A stretch of DNA of 64,000 nucleotides, from contig AP031355.1 of assembly GCA_037833965.1 (NCBI GenBank), positions 30,281,501 to 30,345,500 of the forward strand, read 5' to 3'. The position numbers and the translations under genes were made by a program. The DNA is from Marchantia polymorpha subsp. ruderalis. Its lineage: Eukaryota > Streptophyta > Marchantiopsida > Marchantiales > Marchantiaceae. Below the pieces are notes generated by a model, which worked only from the letters and a program-made list of their open reading frames with translations, did no database searches and was not told the DNA's origin. Below are positions 1 to 16,500 of the stretch, in pieces (the stretch's first letter is position 1; each line of letters begins with the position of its first letter).

Positions 1-92
1 AGAGCGTACCACGATATATACTGTCTGCTTGCCCATTTCCAAGTGGGTCTCAAAGTTAAAGCTAACATGTAGACACATTTTGTTTGTTGCAG

Positions 93-563
93 TTTATTGA
101 AGTGGTCATGGGACGAAATGTTGACCCAACCAATTTAAAGGTTGTGCTCTACAATAATGGTAAAGAATATCGATCACTCTCTGTAGGTGACAACAAAGTC
201 TTTTCAAAGGTGGATAATATTAGCGATGGCTTCTCCCTCTATGTAGCAAGATTTCCGAGTCCCTTGCTTCAAAATGGTCCATCAGACGGTTTGGCACTTG
301 TGAGTGAAGGAAAAACATCCGTCCAAGTGATCCAGACACTGTCCTATGAAGGGAGTTACAAAGCTGTGGATGGGCCTGCCAAAGGTCAAGAGTCAGTGGA
401 TATTGGAGTTGAAGAAGGGTCGAAGACTCCTGTAGGAAGTTCTTTAGGTTTGATGGGTACAGGTAATAAGTATGGGGATTTCAAGTGGTCAAGTTTCAGA
501 CTTAGTGCATCTCCTGGAGCCTTGAATCCTGGGCAAATACTCTCAGCGCCAGCACTCAAATAA
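93..563 (+). CDS. Terminal exon of a lamin-tail-domain (LTD) protein, partial
   Basis: The exon starts after a consensus acceptor (TTTGTTTGTTGCAG, ending at 92) and is open for 156 codons to TAA at 561-563. The residues look like the C-terminal half of the LTD domain found in bacterial secreted nucleases of the ExeM type: DGLALVS, LSYEGSYKAVDGPAKG, DIGVEEGSKTPVGSSL and YGDFKWS occur in the family order. In bacteria this domain accompanies an endonuclease/exonuclease/phosphatase domain on extracellular DNases or surface proteins; whether a nuclease domain exists here is unknown because the 5' exons lie outside the window. LTD proteins of this bacterial style are unusual in plants, so ancient horizontal transfer is a reasonable inference. 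The domain call is fairly secure, the product name is not. Codon use and GC resemble the other genes here, so any transfer is old. Confidence 0.7.
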   Translation, partial: FIEVVMGRNVDPTNLKVVLYNNGKEYRSLSVGDNKVFSKVDNISDGFSLYVARFPSPLLQNGPSDGLALVSEGKTSVQVIQTLSYEGSYKAVDGPAKGQESVDIGVEEGSKTPVGSSLGLMGTGNKYGDFKWSSFRLSASPGALNPGQILSAPALK

Positions 564-2367
564 ATCACTTGTCAAGTTAAAGAAATGAATTTAGAAAATG
601 TCAAAAGTAGGTAGAAAATTCACCACAAGCGCAGTGTTCTTTAACATAAGATTTACCTTCGTTCTCAGATTTTAGATTATAATCATAGAAAATTTTATTG
701 CCAGTCTGGGATAGAAGCCACCATCAAAGTGTAAGACCTGCAGTTACGAATTGGTGACAACAGGATACTTACAAGATACACGGAAGCGGATGGAATAATG
801 GTACGGGTTGTAGGGTTCGTTTTGTGACATTTGTCTGATTTTCCTGTTTCTCAGTACCATATCTCTGGAATCATTAGGGTCTGAGAGGTGGAATTTGTTT
901 CTTGCGTTTTTCCTGAGCAGCGACACATTGTAAAAGCTTAAACACAGATGCGAGGACGTCCACCCACCTTTTGCCAGAACTTGCATATTCTTACTTACCC
1001 TTCGTAATGTTTATCACAGTTTTATATCAGATGTCTAGGTTCTTACAATATTATCTTCAATGTCTATTTGTAAGGGAGCAGCCCCAGACTGAGTTCTGCA
1101 TAGTCTTTTCACGACATTTTTTGAAGGTTTGCGACCACTACTACTCTGTGTGTAACTGCCACCTCCTTGTGAAAGGATTACATTCAACTACGATCAGATG
1201 TTTTGGCAGGCCGGAATTCTCGTGTTTTTTCTGGACGTCGATGATCATCTTCTTATTTGTATCTCTTTGTCGACTTAAACTCTCCGACTCGAGTCTGAGC
1301 TACTTTTACTTCATAGTTTCTATTTGAACTCTATTTACATAATAAGCTTTGACTCAAGTTTACTTGACATCGTTCACTGAACCCATAAACATCGCAAACA
1401 AATCGAAAAAAGTTGCCATTCGATTCAAAACCACCCTGCTCAATGTCTGAGAGAACTTTATTTTTGAACATGCTTGGGGATAGATGGTGCCAGTAAGATT
1501 CAAGTATATTGTCATCCCAAGAGGCGTGAACTCTCCAGATAGTAACTTCGACCAAGATGTGGAGAACAAGCGTAAACTTGATTCGCGGGTAACGATTTCA
1601 TCTCTATCAAGATGTAAACAAGGAAATTGAGATTTACAAAGGATTTGAAAGAACTGCAGAAGGTTACTCTTTTGGAAAACTTGGATAAACAAGACTTTAT
1701 GGAGATGTTACTAAAATTTCTGATTGCGACCAAATTTCATTATTATGAACATTATTTTTAATCATTTATTACTTTTTTGTTTTGTTATGTATTCATTATT
1801 TTCTGTGAATAAGGTCGATACCATCACATTATGTATCGAAGTATTGGGGCTTCCACTTTCTTCCCATAAAGTGTTACAATCACGGAAGAGAATCATCGCG
1901 TTGACAGATTACATTCCATTTTCTCATCAAAATTTTGCAATAAATTGTAAGTCAAATTTTGAAAAAGTTTTTTTCAACATTGTCATGAAGAAAAACGTAT
2001 GCTGCGACAATTTGATATCTCATGTAAATTTTGGACTCAAGTTGATAATATCATACTTCATTATATACAATGATATATCTTTCTATTTCTATCATTGCAA
2101 TCAATATCTTCGTCTTGTTTGAATTTTATGACAAACATATTGCTATAGTCACTTGAAAATAGATGGTTGTATTGACTATATAATTATACCTAAAGAGAAT
2201 AATATCAAGTTGGATCTATTTCAACATAATTTTTACATGTAACATTCAAGATAATTGCTAGTAGTAACAAATCCATATCATTAAAAGAGCAGAAACATTT
2301 CTAAGTCTACTTATAAGGATAAATCATGAGTTAAAGATTTATCACTATGGATTTTAATGATGTGATT
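564..2367. other. 3' flank and intergenic DNA, no gene recognised
   Basis: This stretch follows the LTD exon and presumably begins with its 3' UTR. Short open frames occur on both strands (for example 971-1327 + and 1331-1733 -), but they overlap, lack recognisable domains and many do not begin with ATG. I call none of them. Confidence 0.5.
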
Positions 2368-2402
2368 AAAAAGTTTTCGTTTGTACCAAACGAAAACTTT
2401 TT
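2368..2402. repeat. Perfect 16-bp inverted repeat (hairpin)
   Basis: AAAAAGTTTTCGTTTG at 2368-2383 is followed after three bases by its exact reverse complement at 2387-2402. Function unknown; one of many short perfect hairpins in the window. Confidence 0.85.
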
Positions 2403-5400
2403 GAAGAGTAAGAATCAAAAGAGCAAATTTTTTTTTTGAGATTCAAAATCTACACCAAATAAAATAAAAACTACATCAATAATTATTATTATTATTGACT
2501 TAAACTAAAGTAGATGTTACTTTAGATATAGACAAAGATAACTCATAATGAATTATCTATAGTTGCAACATCAATCATACGTGACTTTGATAGTTTAAAA
2601 ACAAGTGTGTTAATTAACAACGTTACATAAAAAACGAGTGTACTTGTTAAGGAAGTATGGAGTGTATCAAGTAGTGTGTTAGTTACAAAGAGCTTGTTGG
2701 GGTTAATCACTATATCATTAATCCATTAAGAGTGAAATGGATTTTGAGATGAAATTTACTGTTTGTTATCCATATAAATAATTCAATAATCAATCTAATA
2801 ATTTTTTATTTTCAAAATTTGTGTTGTATGTTTGAGTGAGATTCAATATAATGTATTTTATTACATTTCACTTTGCAGTCTTAAATTAACTTGATCTTGT
2901 GTTTCAATTAGTTTGTTAAAACTTGGCAATGTGATTTATGATACCGCATGCACACATTGATAATTTTCAAATTCTCATCTCTTCTTATTATTTCAAATTA
3001 ATATTTGCATAATAATTTGAAAAAAGTGAAAATGATTAATTTTCACTTTACATGTGAAAGCGATGGTTGAATTTATGGTGATTTTTGTGATGATGATGCA
3101 CCATCTATTCTATGTTAACATTTTATTGATTTATTAATTTTAAGTGAAATAATTCATGAATATTGCTTGATCATGTGAAGTCATGGTTATTTTAGGCGAC
3201 CGTGTTCCACATTACCTAAATTCACGCTCCCTCTAGCGCCTAAATTAACCAAAGCATCTAGACTGTGATTGGCTCAAAATTGAAGCGTGAGAGATCTCAA
3301 CCAATAAGGTGTGATGATTGTTAATCAGTTTGTAATCACGTCAGTCTCATAATTCGAAGTTTATAAATTAATTTTACTCTCGCCCACAAGACTCTTAACC
3401 GTACTACATCCACAACTTATGGTGACTCTTTCTTTGAATTCCTCATTCGGAGAGAGAGTGCACTTGAAATCAAATCTCTCATTCTCTTTCAAGTGCAATC
3501 AACGTGATTTTTAGCACAAAAAGCTCCTAAATTCCCTAAATTAACTTTCTCGATGCAACTATATTAAACGTGTTTAGATGATTTAGGCAACCGGCTGATA
3601 TAACCATGCCTGCTCATGTGTGATCCATAAATATCACTATAATTTTTATAAGTTTTTGTTTTTATCTTTCTACATGATAAATTTTTTCATTTTATTTAAT
3701 GATTGCATTTCAAAATCATTCATATCATTTTGAATTTTCATGACTTTTTTGACTTACACTTATATAATCTAGATACTATCACTATATTATCTATGTATAA
3801 TAAAAAATCATAAAAGTTAAAGATGATTTTATTATATATTTTATAATATTTTTTCACAAATTTTTTTTGGAAAAAAATTTAAAATTAAAGTCGAATGGAT
3901 TTATCAGATTTTCAATTTAATATGAAAATTTTATGTTTATTTTCAAAGAAGTTAAAATTATCAAATTTATCTTTCATTTTATCATTTGAGTTATAAATTT
4001 TGCATTTTAATATATCACAATGTAATGTAATGTGAATTTTGAATAAATTAAGGATTAAAGATTTTTAAATTGAGTTTTGATCAAACATATTTATATCTGC
4101 AACTTGTAACTTTTGTAGTTTTTACTCATTCTCCATTTGATTTTTGTATTTTATACATTTTTAAACACTAAGATTATCATTTTAATCTATTTGATTAGAA
4201 ATTATATACATTCAAAATAAGACGAAAATATTTTTAAAACCATTATTAAAAAAATCTCTCCAATATGATATTCAGACTTTGCATATGAGAAATTTTTTAA
4301 AAGATTTTCATAATTCTATTACATATAATTCAGTTTATTCATCGTTCATCTCTCTTTTCATAGGATATGATGACACTATGAATGTTTTTATTACTAAATA
4401 CAAATCTTGTTGAAGTGTTGTTTACAACTAACAAACTAATTAACATGTTGAACATATCTAACTAATGTATAAATGTTTACTGCGGTGCTCTTAACTAGAT
4501 AGTGAATTATAGCATTGCGACAAATTGCTCATACAACTCGAAGATCTCATATAATATTCAATTACTTATCTATTCATCACAAGGGTTTTTGACATGATAA
4601 AATTTTAAAATTCGAAATAAGTTAATGTGAAATCTATCATGATTAATTTCTAATTTAATTGTAAATATTAAAAAATAATTATACTCATAAAGTGTAATAT
4701 TTCTTCTCATTGTTATAAAAAATAGCTCATTGCAGCAAATGACTAAGTTGAATTTGTTAATAAGTATTTTTTCTTCTATAACAATGATTGAATATAATAA
4801 GCAAAAAAATAAAACAAGCAGAACTTTTTAATCTGAAAAATATTTGAAATAAACACAAATATTTTTTTGATGATATGAAAATCATCTACAAAGTATGTGC
4901 ATAATAAATAGAGATTATTACACCAACGAATACTCATCAAATTCAAACTTAGATAATTTATATTAGATTACCTATCAAAATCAGTAGAAACATATCATGA
5001 TGTATATATATCTTACATGTGATCTTCATTTAAAGAATGATAATCATGGGAGTTAAGTGGAATTACCAAAGCTGAGTTTACTAAAATATTGGGTATGCAG
5101 AAGTATCACTTCTTTGAATTTCTAGCTTTAGAACTATACTTACTCATAGATATTAATATTACATGCTAGTGTATGAGGGAAAGAAAGCCTATCATACTAG
5201 ATACCAAGGTATTAGAAGTTTCAAAGAATACATTTGTATTGTTTGTCCAAGTGTAACCTTTGGTACAATCTATAATGTCAGGTGATAATTTTTCATTTAA
5301 TTTGTAGCAAACTTTATCTATAATTTACATGTTGTAATTTATATGATTGATTTAAGAATATATAATCTAGTTTCATCCTTATTGCAATTAGTATGGGATA

Positions 5401-5418
5401 TTTGTCAACTTTGTTATA
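2403..5418. other. AT-rich intergenic DNA with a less AT-rich island
   Basis: Strongly AT-rich with no convincing open frame. At about 3190-3610 there is a more GC-rich island with CCAAT-like and TATA-like words and an internal 10-bp hairpin (GCACTTGAAA / TTTCAAGTGC near 3450-3490). CATGGTTAT at its left edge recurs in inverted orientation at its right edge (ATAACCATG), which hints at a diverged MITE, but I could not define termini or a target-site duplication. The rest is probably decayed transposon sequence. Confidence 0.4.
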
Positions 5419-5730
5419 TTAATTTTCCAGATACGTAAAATATATTGTGAAATCAATTCTCAAATCACTATCGTATGTAAGTGCTGGACAGATTGGTCCC
5501 TTGGTCTCGGTCCACGTGCAGCCTATTTGCAGTCTTGTGAAGCTACTACCGGCACTGACCGGTAGTCCGGTAGTAGCAAATATAGCCTCAGAAAGTGATC
5601 CGCAGTGGTAAGTCAGAGCCATGGCGGAATCAGAGTGTGGCTTGATTTCCTCTGATACAACGAAATTGGAGTCTGGGAGAGTGTAGAAATGCGCTAGCTG
5701 TATGCTGCTGGTTGTAGCGGGGACAGACAT
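5419..5730 (-). CDS. Small hypothetical ORF, 103 aa, divergent from the FGGY kinase
   Basis: An ATG-initiated frame (5730 down to TAA at 5419) encodes 103 residues beginning MSVPATTSSIQLAHFY. I recognise no domain, signal peptide or membrane segment. It lies in a less AT-rich stretch 480 bp upstream of the kinase start and is read in the opposite direction, so it could be a small gene, a first exon, or a chance frame in the shared promoter region. A hairpin-forming repeat (5542-5577) lies inside it, which argues somewhat against coding constraint. Confidence 0.22.
   Translation of the reverse strand: MSVPATTSSIQLAHFYTLPDSNFVVSEEIKPHSDSAMALTYHCGSLSEAIFATTGLPVSAGSSFTRLQIGCTWTETKGPICPALTYDSDLRIDFTIYFTYLEN
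5542..5577. repeat. Nested inverted repeat, GCTACTACCGG / CCGGTAGTAGC
   Basis: The 11-base word at 5542-5552 is matched by its reverse complement at 5567-5577. A second, shorter complement (CCGGTAG, 5559-5565) lies between, so two alternative stems are possible. Confidence 0.8.
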
Positions 5731-6208
5731 TGCACCGACCTTAGCACCGCGGTTTCGATTTGCGCTGAATTTCTCGAATTCGTGTCACCAATTGTCGTCA
5801 GAGATTCTATGACAATGCTGATTTCTTCTGCACTGCAGACAGCCATATGTCATACCGCATTCATATATGCCCAAGATAGAAGAACATCATTCGTTCATAA
5901 GGGCGTTTTGCAGCTGTCTGCTCGTGCCCGGAGGTGGCGACGAGGTAGTTTCTTAATCAGTAAACGATTCTACATTTCTGTGATCCATTTCTATTCACTT
6001 TAAGCCGAGACTTGGACTTGAATCGATAGTGATTATCCAAAGAAATTGGACTGATCAACTTGAACTTTGCCACAATCTCACCAGCACTCTGCATTTCTTT
6101 GATACGTAGAGTTTAATTTTACCGAGGTCCGAAGCTTTTGTAACTTTCAGAACAGAGTCCCTCTGCACTTTCTAGAATTTTGCACATTACTGGTACTTGG
6201 ATTCCATC

Positions 6209-10481
<4,273 letters not shown>

Positions 10482-11610
10482 GGCGATCTATGGATATCTC
10501 TGTTCACGAGAACCTCCTCTCATAACTCGTCGTGGACCGACTTTGAAGTCACTTACTACATTGTCAAGAGGTTGTGAAGTAGGCGCTGAGAAATCCTTCA
10601 GGCGATGGAAAGTTAGTTCCGATTCCCGGAGAAAAGCTAGCCAGTTGGGCCATATAATCCACTAGAACTAAGAGATTATTTGTTGCTTTATTTATACAGT
10701 GCATGACCAAAAGAGAGATTTTTAAGAGTAATTTGAGTTAGAAGGCTTGAAGACATTGAAGGCATGTACCGTATGAAGGCTCGTCAATGGGGGATGATCA
10801 TGTTGCTACATGATATATTGTAAGAATCCTGTATTCTGATTCTTTCTTGCTAAGTAAATTTATCTTTCCAATCGCTATTTTAAAGTGAATTGCGTGCAAA
10901 TTGCTAAATGAAACAAGTATGCTTGATTTGGAATGAACGTTGGTGACTGTAGTTATGTTGTGTCAAAGGGCAGAAGTTACAGCTCTGTGTCACTCTAGTT
11001 TTAAGTCACTTCATATTGCCATTTGTATGAATTTGTGATTATAGGTACATGTATACAAATATGTTCTAAAATGTTAATAAAAATCAAATGTCAGTTCTAA
11101 AAATTCAAATTTTTAGTATTTATTAATTTTGAACTACGTTTCACCTCAATTATGAAATTTTAGAAGGAAATTTGTTATTTAAAGATAACACCCTTTCAAT
11201 GGCAATGACGAGCACAATTTGAAAAACAAATCATTCGACTTCATCGCTTGATGGTTACATAATCATTGCATTATAGTCAATAACCTTTAGTCCAATACTG
11301 TGATCCGAGCTTTAGACTAAATCCCGCTCCCTCTCAAAGAGATACCAAGTGGATTTTACGCTATTCACTTGATCACCCTTTCAGTTGGCGATTTTTTAAG
11401 ATTAAACCTGTATTCATTTCTTCATGTTTGGAAGTACAGTACTATGAGTTTTTTTTTTTTTACGACAAGACAAAAAACGTTAAGATGAATATTTGAAGTT
11501 TAACATGAAGTATGTACTCATTCATGTATAAAGATCTCACCTCAATTTATAATGACATATAAACTAGGATACTGCAAATCTATATTTTTATTTGAAAGTA
11601 CCAAATTATT
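10482..11610. other. 3' flank of the FGGY kinase gene, no gene seen
   Basis: Probable 3' UTR followed by AT-rich DNA. There is an AATAAA at 11076-11081 and a poly-T run near 11451-11462. No open frame worth calling. Confidence 0.5.
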
Positions 11611-11728
11611 ATCAGAGATGTGGTGTTTACATGGTTTCAATGGAGATTAGGAACATGACTCATTTTCCTAGTTCATCTTAGATGAGTATTCATCTCCTTT
11701 GAAACCATGTAAACACCATATCTCTGAT
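11611..11728. ncRNA. 118-nt foldback with 37-bp arms, pre-miRNA-like or MITE
   Basis: Arm 1 (11611-11647, ATCAGAGATGTGGTGTTTAC...) and arm 2 (11692-11728) are reverse complements over 37 bases with two differences, one of which would be a G:U wobble in RNA. The 44-nt loop holds a further short complement (TAGGAA / TTTCCTA). Size, arm length and loop fit a plant miRNA precursor, but a small foldback transposon would look the same. I saw no clear target-site duplication at the ends. No promoter was identified on either strand. Confidence 0.45.
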
Positions 11729-13533
11729 GGAAAATGGAGTTGTAGCGTACAATATCTCTTCTTTTTACATTCAACTTTGGAATTATATGAAGCTATGGAG
11801 TTGTACTCTTGATATGTATATGAGAAAATGCACGACAGAATATTTCATCACTATTTTGCTTAGTGTAATTATGTTCTTAGATAATTATTATAATAGGGGA
11901 AACATCATGTTTAGAGATCAACTTCAGATGCTTCAAATCTTTGTTCATCATTTGTCTTGAGTAACTTGAATATATAATAATATATATATACTTTTACTCA
12001 CACATATCTATGAGCAACAAATCAGGTTCATCAAACTGACATAAGACGAAGTTCCTCGCGTCCATTGCAGACGCCTGCGCTGGATCTGCCGTGAACTTCG
12101 ACCTCCTCGGTTCGCTGTCTTCTCGTCCCCCAATTGCCCTCCCTCCCACGTTCTATCCACCATCGGATTTCAATATTCGAGGGACTAGACTCGACTTACT
12201 ACACGCCCACCATCGAAGCGTGGTAACCCAGCGAACACCACATGGTGCAATCCAATCCAACGTAGACGATCCCCAGCGCCCACATCCACTGGACGGAGTC
12301 GTTCTCCGTCTAGCGTGGAGGTCCTGCACTGCACACATTGGACAGACTGTTACGCACACCTCATGACTGATGGAAGCCATGGTTTCACCTAGAATGGGCT
12401 GATTTCAACTATATTTGGAGCATGGAGGAGAACCATTGTTTTACTTTTTTTTTTTATGACAAGTATGGATATCACTTTCTAGATGGATAAAAAAACATTT
12501 CTCAAAGAAAAACCAATTTGTGTTATAAATTTCTTACACTTCATAACTGAACTTCGAAACATCATTTTCATGCTTGTCGTCTTATCGTCGCGCAATCTGG
12601 TTAGTGCGTCTGCCTTGGTCGCCTTGGTCGCCTTGGTTCTAATCCTGGCACCTGAATAAAAGGAGTATAAGTATAAAAAAGTATTTAAATGTGAAATAGT
12701 AACCAAGAGCATGGAATAAAAGATGGGAAGACCCCACCCATCAAATCATAAATAGATGAAATATAATTATAAATCAGAGGCTGGTTCACGATTCTATCTT
12801 AATAAGAAACATGTTTGGAGACACTATGAGAACCCTCAAGTACCACTTTGATTTCATCTTGTCCTAGTATAACTGTACAAACCTAACTGTTTTCTTCTCA
12901 GACTTAATGTATAATGATCATCCCCGTGAAAGCTTTTTATGATTGCTAAAGGTGTATTTGACTTTACTTTCCTCAATGTGAGACTACGTATTGAGTAACA
13001 ATCCTTTCTTGTCAAACCACTTTACACTCGAAAATAGCTATTTCTTCTGTTCGAGTGTGATGTCATGTCCAAAGAGAGTCAACAAGAGATAAACTGCGTG
13101 GTTCGTACACGAATTTAATACTCCTGTTCAATTGTATCCACTGACATAAGTACTGTCTGTCGTACTGTACTCCTGTCAAATTGGAACCCGCACACGAGCT
13201 CAAGGATGGGCATACAGTTTGTGTCACTCTCTTCTCAGAAGTGAGAATCAATTAACTGTTACAGCAATGCAGTATATCAAGACATTTCAATAATCCAGTG
13301 TCTGTATCGATCTTTACAATAACATGGAGTTGTGAAAATGCCATCACAAAATTCAAGCATTTCCGCACTTGCCAGAACTTCTTACATTCACACATTACAA
13401 GCTGAACTTCCTACGGTTTCTCACACCTAAAATTTCCAAAACTATATACAGCCACCAAAGGCCACCTACATCAGCTCGATTGACATCCCTCACACCTACA
13501 AAATCTTCATGGATCCTTCTTGAGATCCAATAT
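11729..13533. other. Intergenic DNA with a GC-rich island; no gene called
   Basis: A GC-rich block at about 12015-12375 has overlapping open frames on both strands (12091-12366 + and 12153-12380 -) but no recognisable domain. The remainder is AT-rich and ends in the probable 3' UTR of the RBR gene read on the - strand. A tRNA-like sequence lies at 12588-12653. Confidence 0.4.
12588..12653 (+). repeat. tRNA-like sequence, possible SINE head or tRNA pseudogene
   Basis: TGGTTAGTGCG (12598-12608) resembles a pol III A box, and GGTTCTAATCC (12635-12645) differs by one base from the B-box consensus GGTTCGAATCC. Between them TTGGTCGCC is repeated in tandem, which would break an anticodon arm. This is not a functional tRNA; a tRNA-derived SINE or decayed tRNA copy is the likeliest explanation. 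Confidence 0.35.
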
Positions 13534-16500
13534 TTACAAATATCGTAGTTCATGTTCTCCATGGGCAAATTTACAGTGCTGTCCTAATCGGCAGTTCCCC
13601 GACATCCAGTATCTACAAAGCTTTGTCTTATATAAAAGTTCACTTACTGCAAGTGGATTAAATGGCCGGCGACGAGGAAATAAACCGTCGTCATCGAAGA
13701 CCGAGTCTACGTCAGATTCTGAATTAGCATCAATTTCTGAATCGGAGGAAAATGGATCCCCTACAATATGCTCCTCATCCCACAGCTTGCACTTGCAGGT
13801 TGCGTGTTTGTCCACCCACGGAGCTCCACACTTGTAACAAAATTCATGCCCACATCTGGAAAAACCATCACCAGTAAGAACCAAACTTGTATAAAAGAGC
13901 AATTCAACTTGAAACAGATATTGTGCCTCACGTACACATCGGCAAGTAGAAAAAAACTCGTAACCCGTTTGGATGTATTCAATACTACCCTGAAGGTGAC
14001 TTAACAACTATACACACAATGCAGCCACCAGGTTATGAAGACCCTCAACGTCTGTATAGGAACTGTAGGTCACAGAAGCACTCTACGAGCTAATAGCATT
14101 CTATTAGCTCGTAGAGTGATTCAGAGACGATACCCTTCCATTGAAATCAGTTTTCAAGACGGGGCCCTGTCTGACAATGTCCGGGCCGATTCGCTGCGTG
14201 CGCTTCTAGGCGCCGGCTCGATCAGGCTCGATTCAGACTAAAACGAAAAAGGGGGCTGAAGCAAGTCCTTACAACCAAGTCCGAGAAAATCCATCTTTCA
14301 TTTATCAGAAACCAAATCCAAGGGACTCTCTCCAATGAATAGTTACAAACTAAGGCACCCCCAACTAAGATGGTCACATTCTGTGAAATGCTTTTCCTCA
14401 GATGTGGATCCAAAAGTTAACAATAATCAGAAACACGACTGTGACCATCATATCAGAACTATAATTAGAGAAGTCCTCATGTGCATTTGCCTGTCATGGC
14501 CGACAATACCAAGAGAACCCATCAAAGGTAAACATTTCAAAAAGAGATCTTGGGTATCCATAACATACACCCGCGAAGCATTCGGCAATATAAAAACAGA
14601 TCCAAAACTGGAAACGATAATCGGAAGTCAAACAAATTACACAAAAGGAAGCATTCAAATGATCAACGTAAACAATGAGATTTCAGGAGGGAAGCCGCGT
14701 CCCATATCCCTTTGTAGGGAGATTCTTCTCGTACCTGCAAGTCATGTGATAGCAACCTTGGTCCAGCTCGATCATGCGACGACACTTCGTACATCGCTGC
14801 CAGTTCTTATTACTTGCAAGTTTGTAAAGTTTGATGTCCTCTGCAGCTCTTCCATCTGGAGGGAGGTTGTTATAGTCCTCACAAGACATGTCTGCATGCC
14901 AAGGAACTTGGCATTCCACACAGAAGAGCCGATGACACTCCATGCATTCGACCTGCCCAATTGCGAATGATTTGGGTTGTCTGGAAGAGCTTGGCCTGGA
15001 AGAGCTTGGCCTGGAGGAAGGATTCAGATCACCTTTGGACATTAAAGCTGAACAATTGGTAAAGGGGCAGTAAACTCTTTCTGATTCGGGAATGCTGGCT
15101 TCTATCAAAGATTTCGTGTATAATTCCACTAAATCAGGAGGAAGAAAATTCCTACATTGTTCGACGTCCACCAAGCGAGAACAATCTTGAGGACATTTTA
15201 CGGGCACCTGGTTGCTCTTGACGCGAATCTGAACATGTTGGGTCAAGCAACTCACACAAAACCGATGAAGGCACTCTTGGACCACGAAGGTGTCAGCTTC
15301 TCGAACATTCTCAAGGCATACGGGACAATCTATCATATCCGTTTCCTCTGGAGTAGTAACGAATCCGGATGACGAGGGCTTTAGCCTCTTGATATCCTTC
15401 GGCCCCTGTGTAACGTGCTTCCGAATAGCATCATGTGCTAGATTCTCAACAGTGCGTCTGGACGTCAGCCTTATGTTGAAAACCTTCAACTGCTTCGTAT
15501 GTTCAAACACTTCTTCCAACAACTTTATATGTTTTGGAGCACGGGCTTTCCATAGACCAGAAACCTGATTATGTCAAACCAACAAACAAGAGCAATGAGT
15601 ATTTTGAACTCCTCATCTGCGACAATCTACAATCCTTGTCCCAGGACAAAATACTGAATGATATTAAAAAATTTCTGACAATGATTCCGATGACATAAGC
15701 TGGAGACCAATACACCCCACCCCGTGTCCGAGCGGTGATCCATGGAAATTAAGGTTAGAATACAGGCGTGTTCTCATAGAAGTCAAGTAAACTCTAAAGA
15801 TAATCATGTGAATATTGGAGAAGATTATACTGGGGTCATCATAATTATTAGAGTCAGACGGCGCAATGCCAAATACACTTCGAAAGTCCCAGGAACGGCT
15901 AACTCGCATTGTATCTGCCTGAGATCTGTCAAATACTTGGGCTTTGACAAATATGCTGCTTGGATGGTTTCCAAGTAATATCTCCGCTCAAATCCGTGAG
16001 AGTTGGTTTCGAATACTCAAATGCAAACTTCTACAGGATCCTTGGTCTCTTCAATACTAAGAAAAGCTCCCTCTTCAAGCAGAGTGCGGAACTCCTGTTC
16101 AGTACTCTCATACTGCGAGTGACAGTCAAGAAGATATGTTCTCCCAGGTGTTTTGGATTCCCATTTTCATTAGTGGAAAAAAAAAACACATATTTTTTTT
16201 CCACCAAGTTCAAGACAAACACAAGAAGATTGATTGAATGTATAGGAACTGGACTTTTCTTTCGTCGGGACTTGGCATGTTAAGCACATCAACATTCTAC
16301 CAAGTTCAAAAGCAACAAAGGAAGAAAGATTATTTTCCGCAAGCTTTCCTTGTAGGTTTCATTTCTTCGGAGTTTGACAGAACACATAAGATAGTAGATG
16401 ATCCGCCGTCAGGGCTTAGCATGCAAGGGACAGAAGCAACAAAAAATTAGTTCTAAATCTCGAAGGAGCCGAAGAGATATACAGTATATCTCTTCTCCAG

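Noticed and set aside
3190-3610. Possible MITE or solo LTR
   Set aside because: Terminal inverted similarity is limited to about 9 bp and no target-site duplication or TG...CA ends were found; left as an unexplained compositional island.
14335-14970. A 211-codon + strand frame
   Set aside because: It is antisense to RBR exon 2 and intron 2; the - strand has clear domain evidence.
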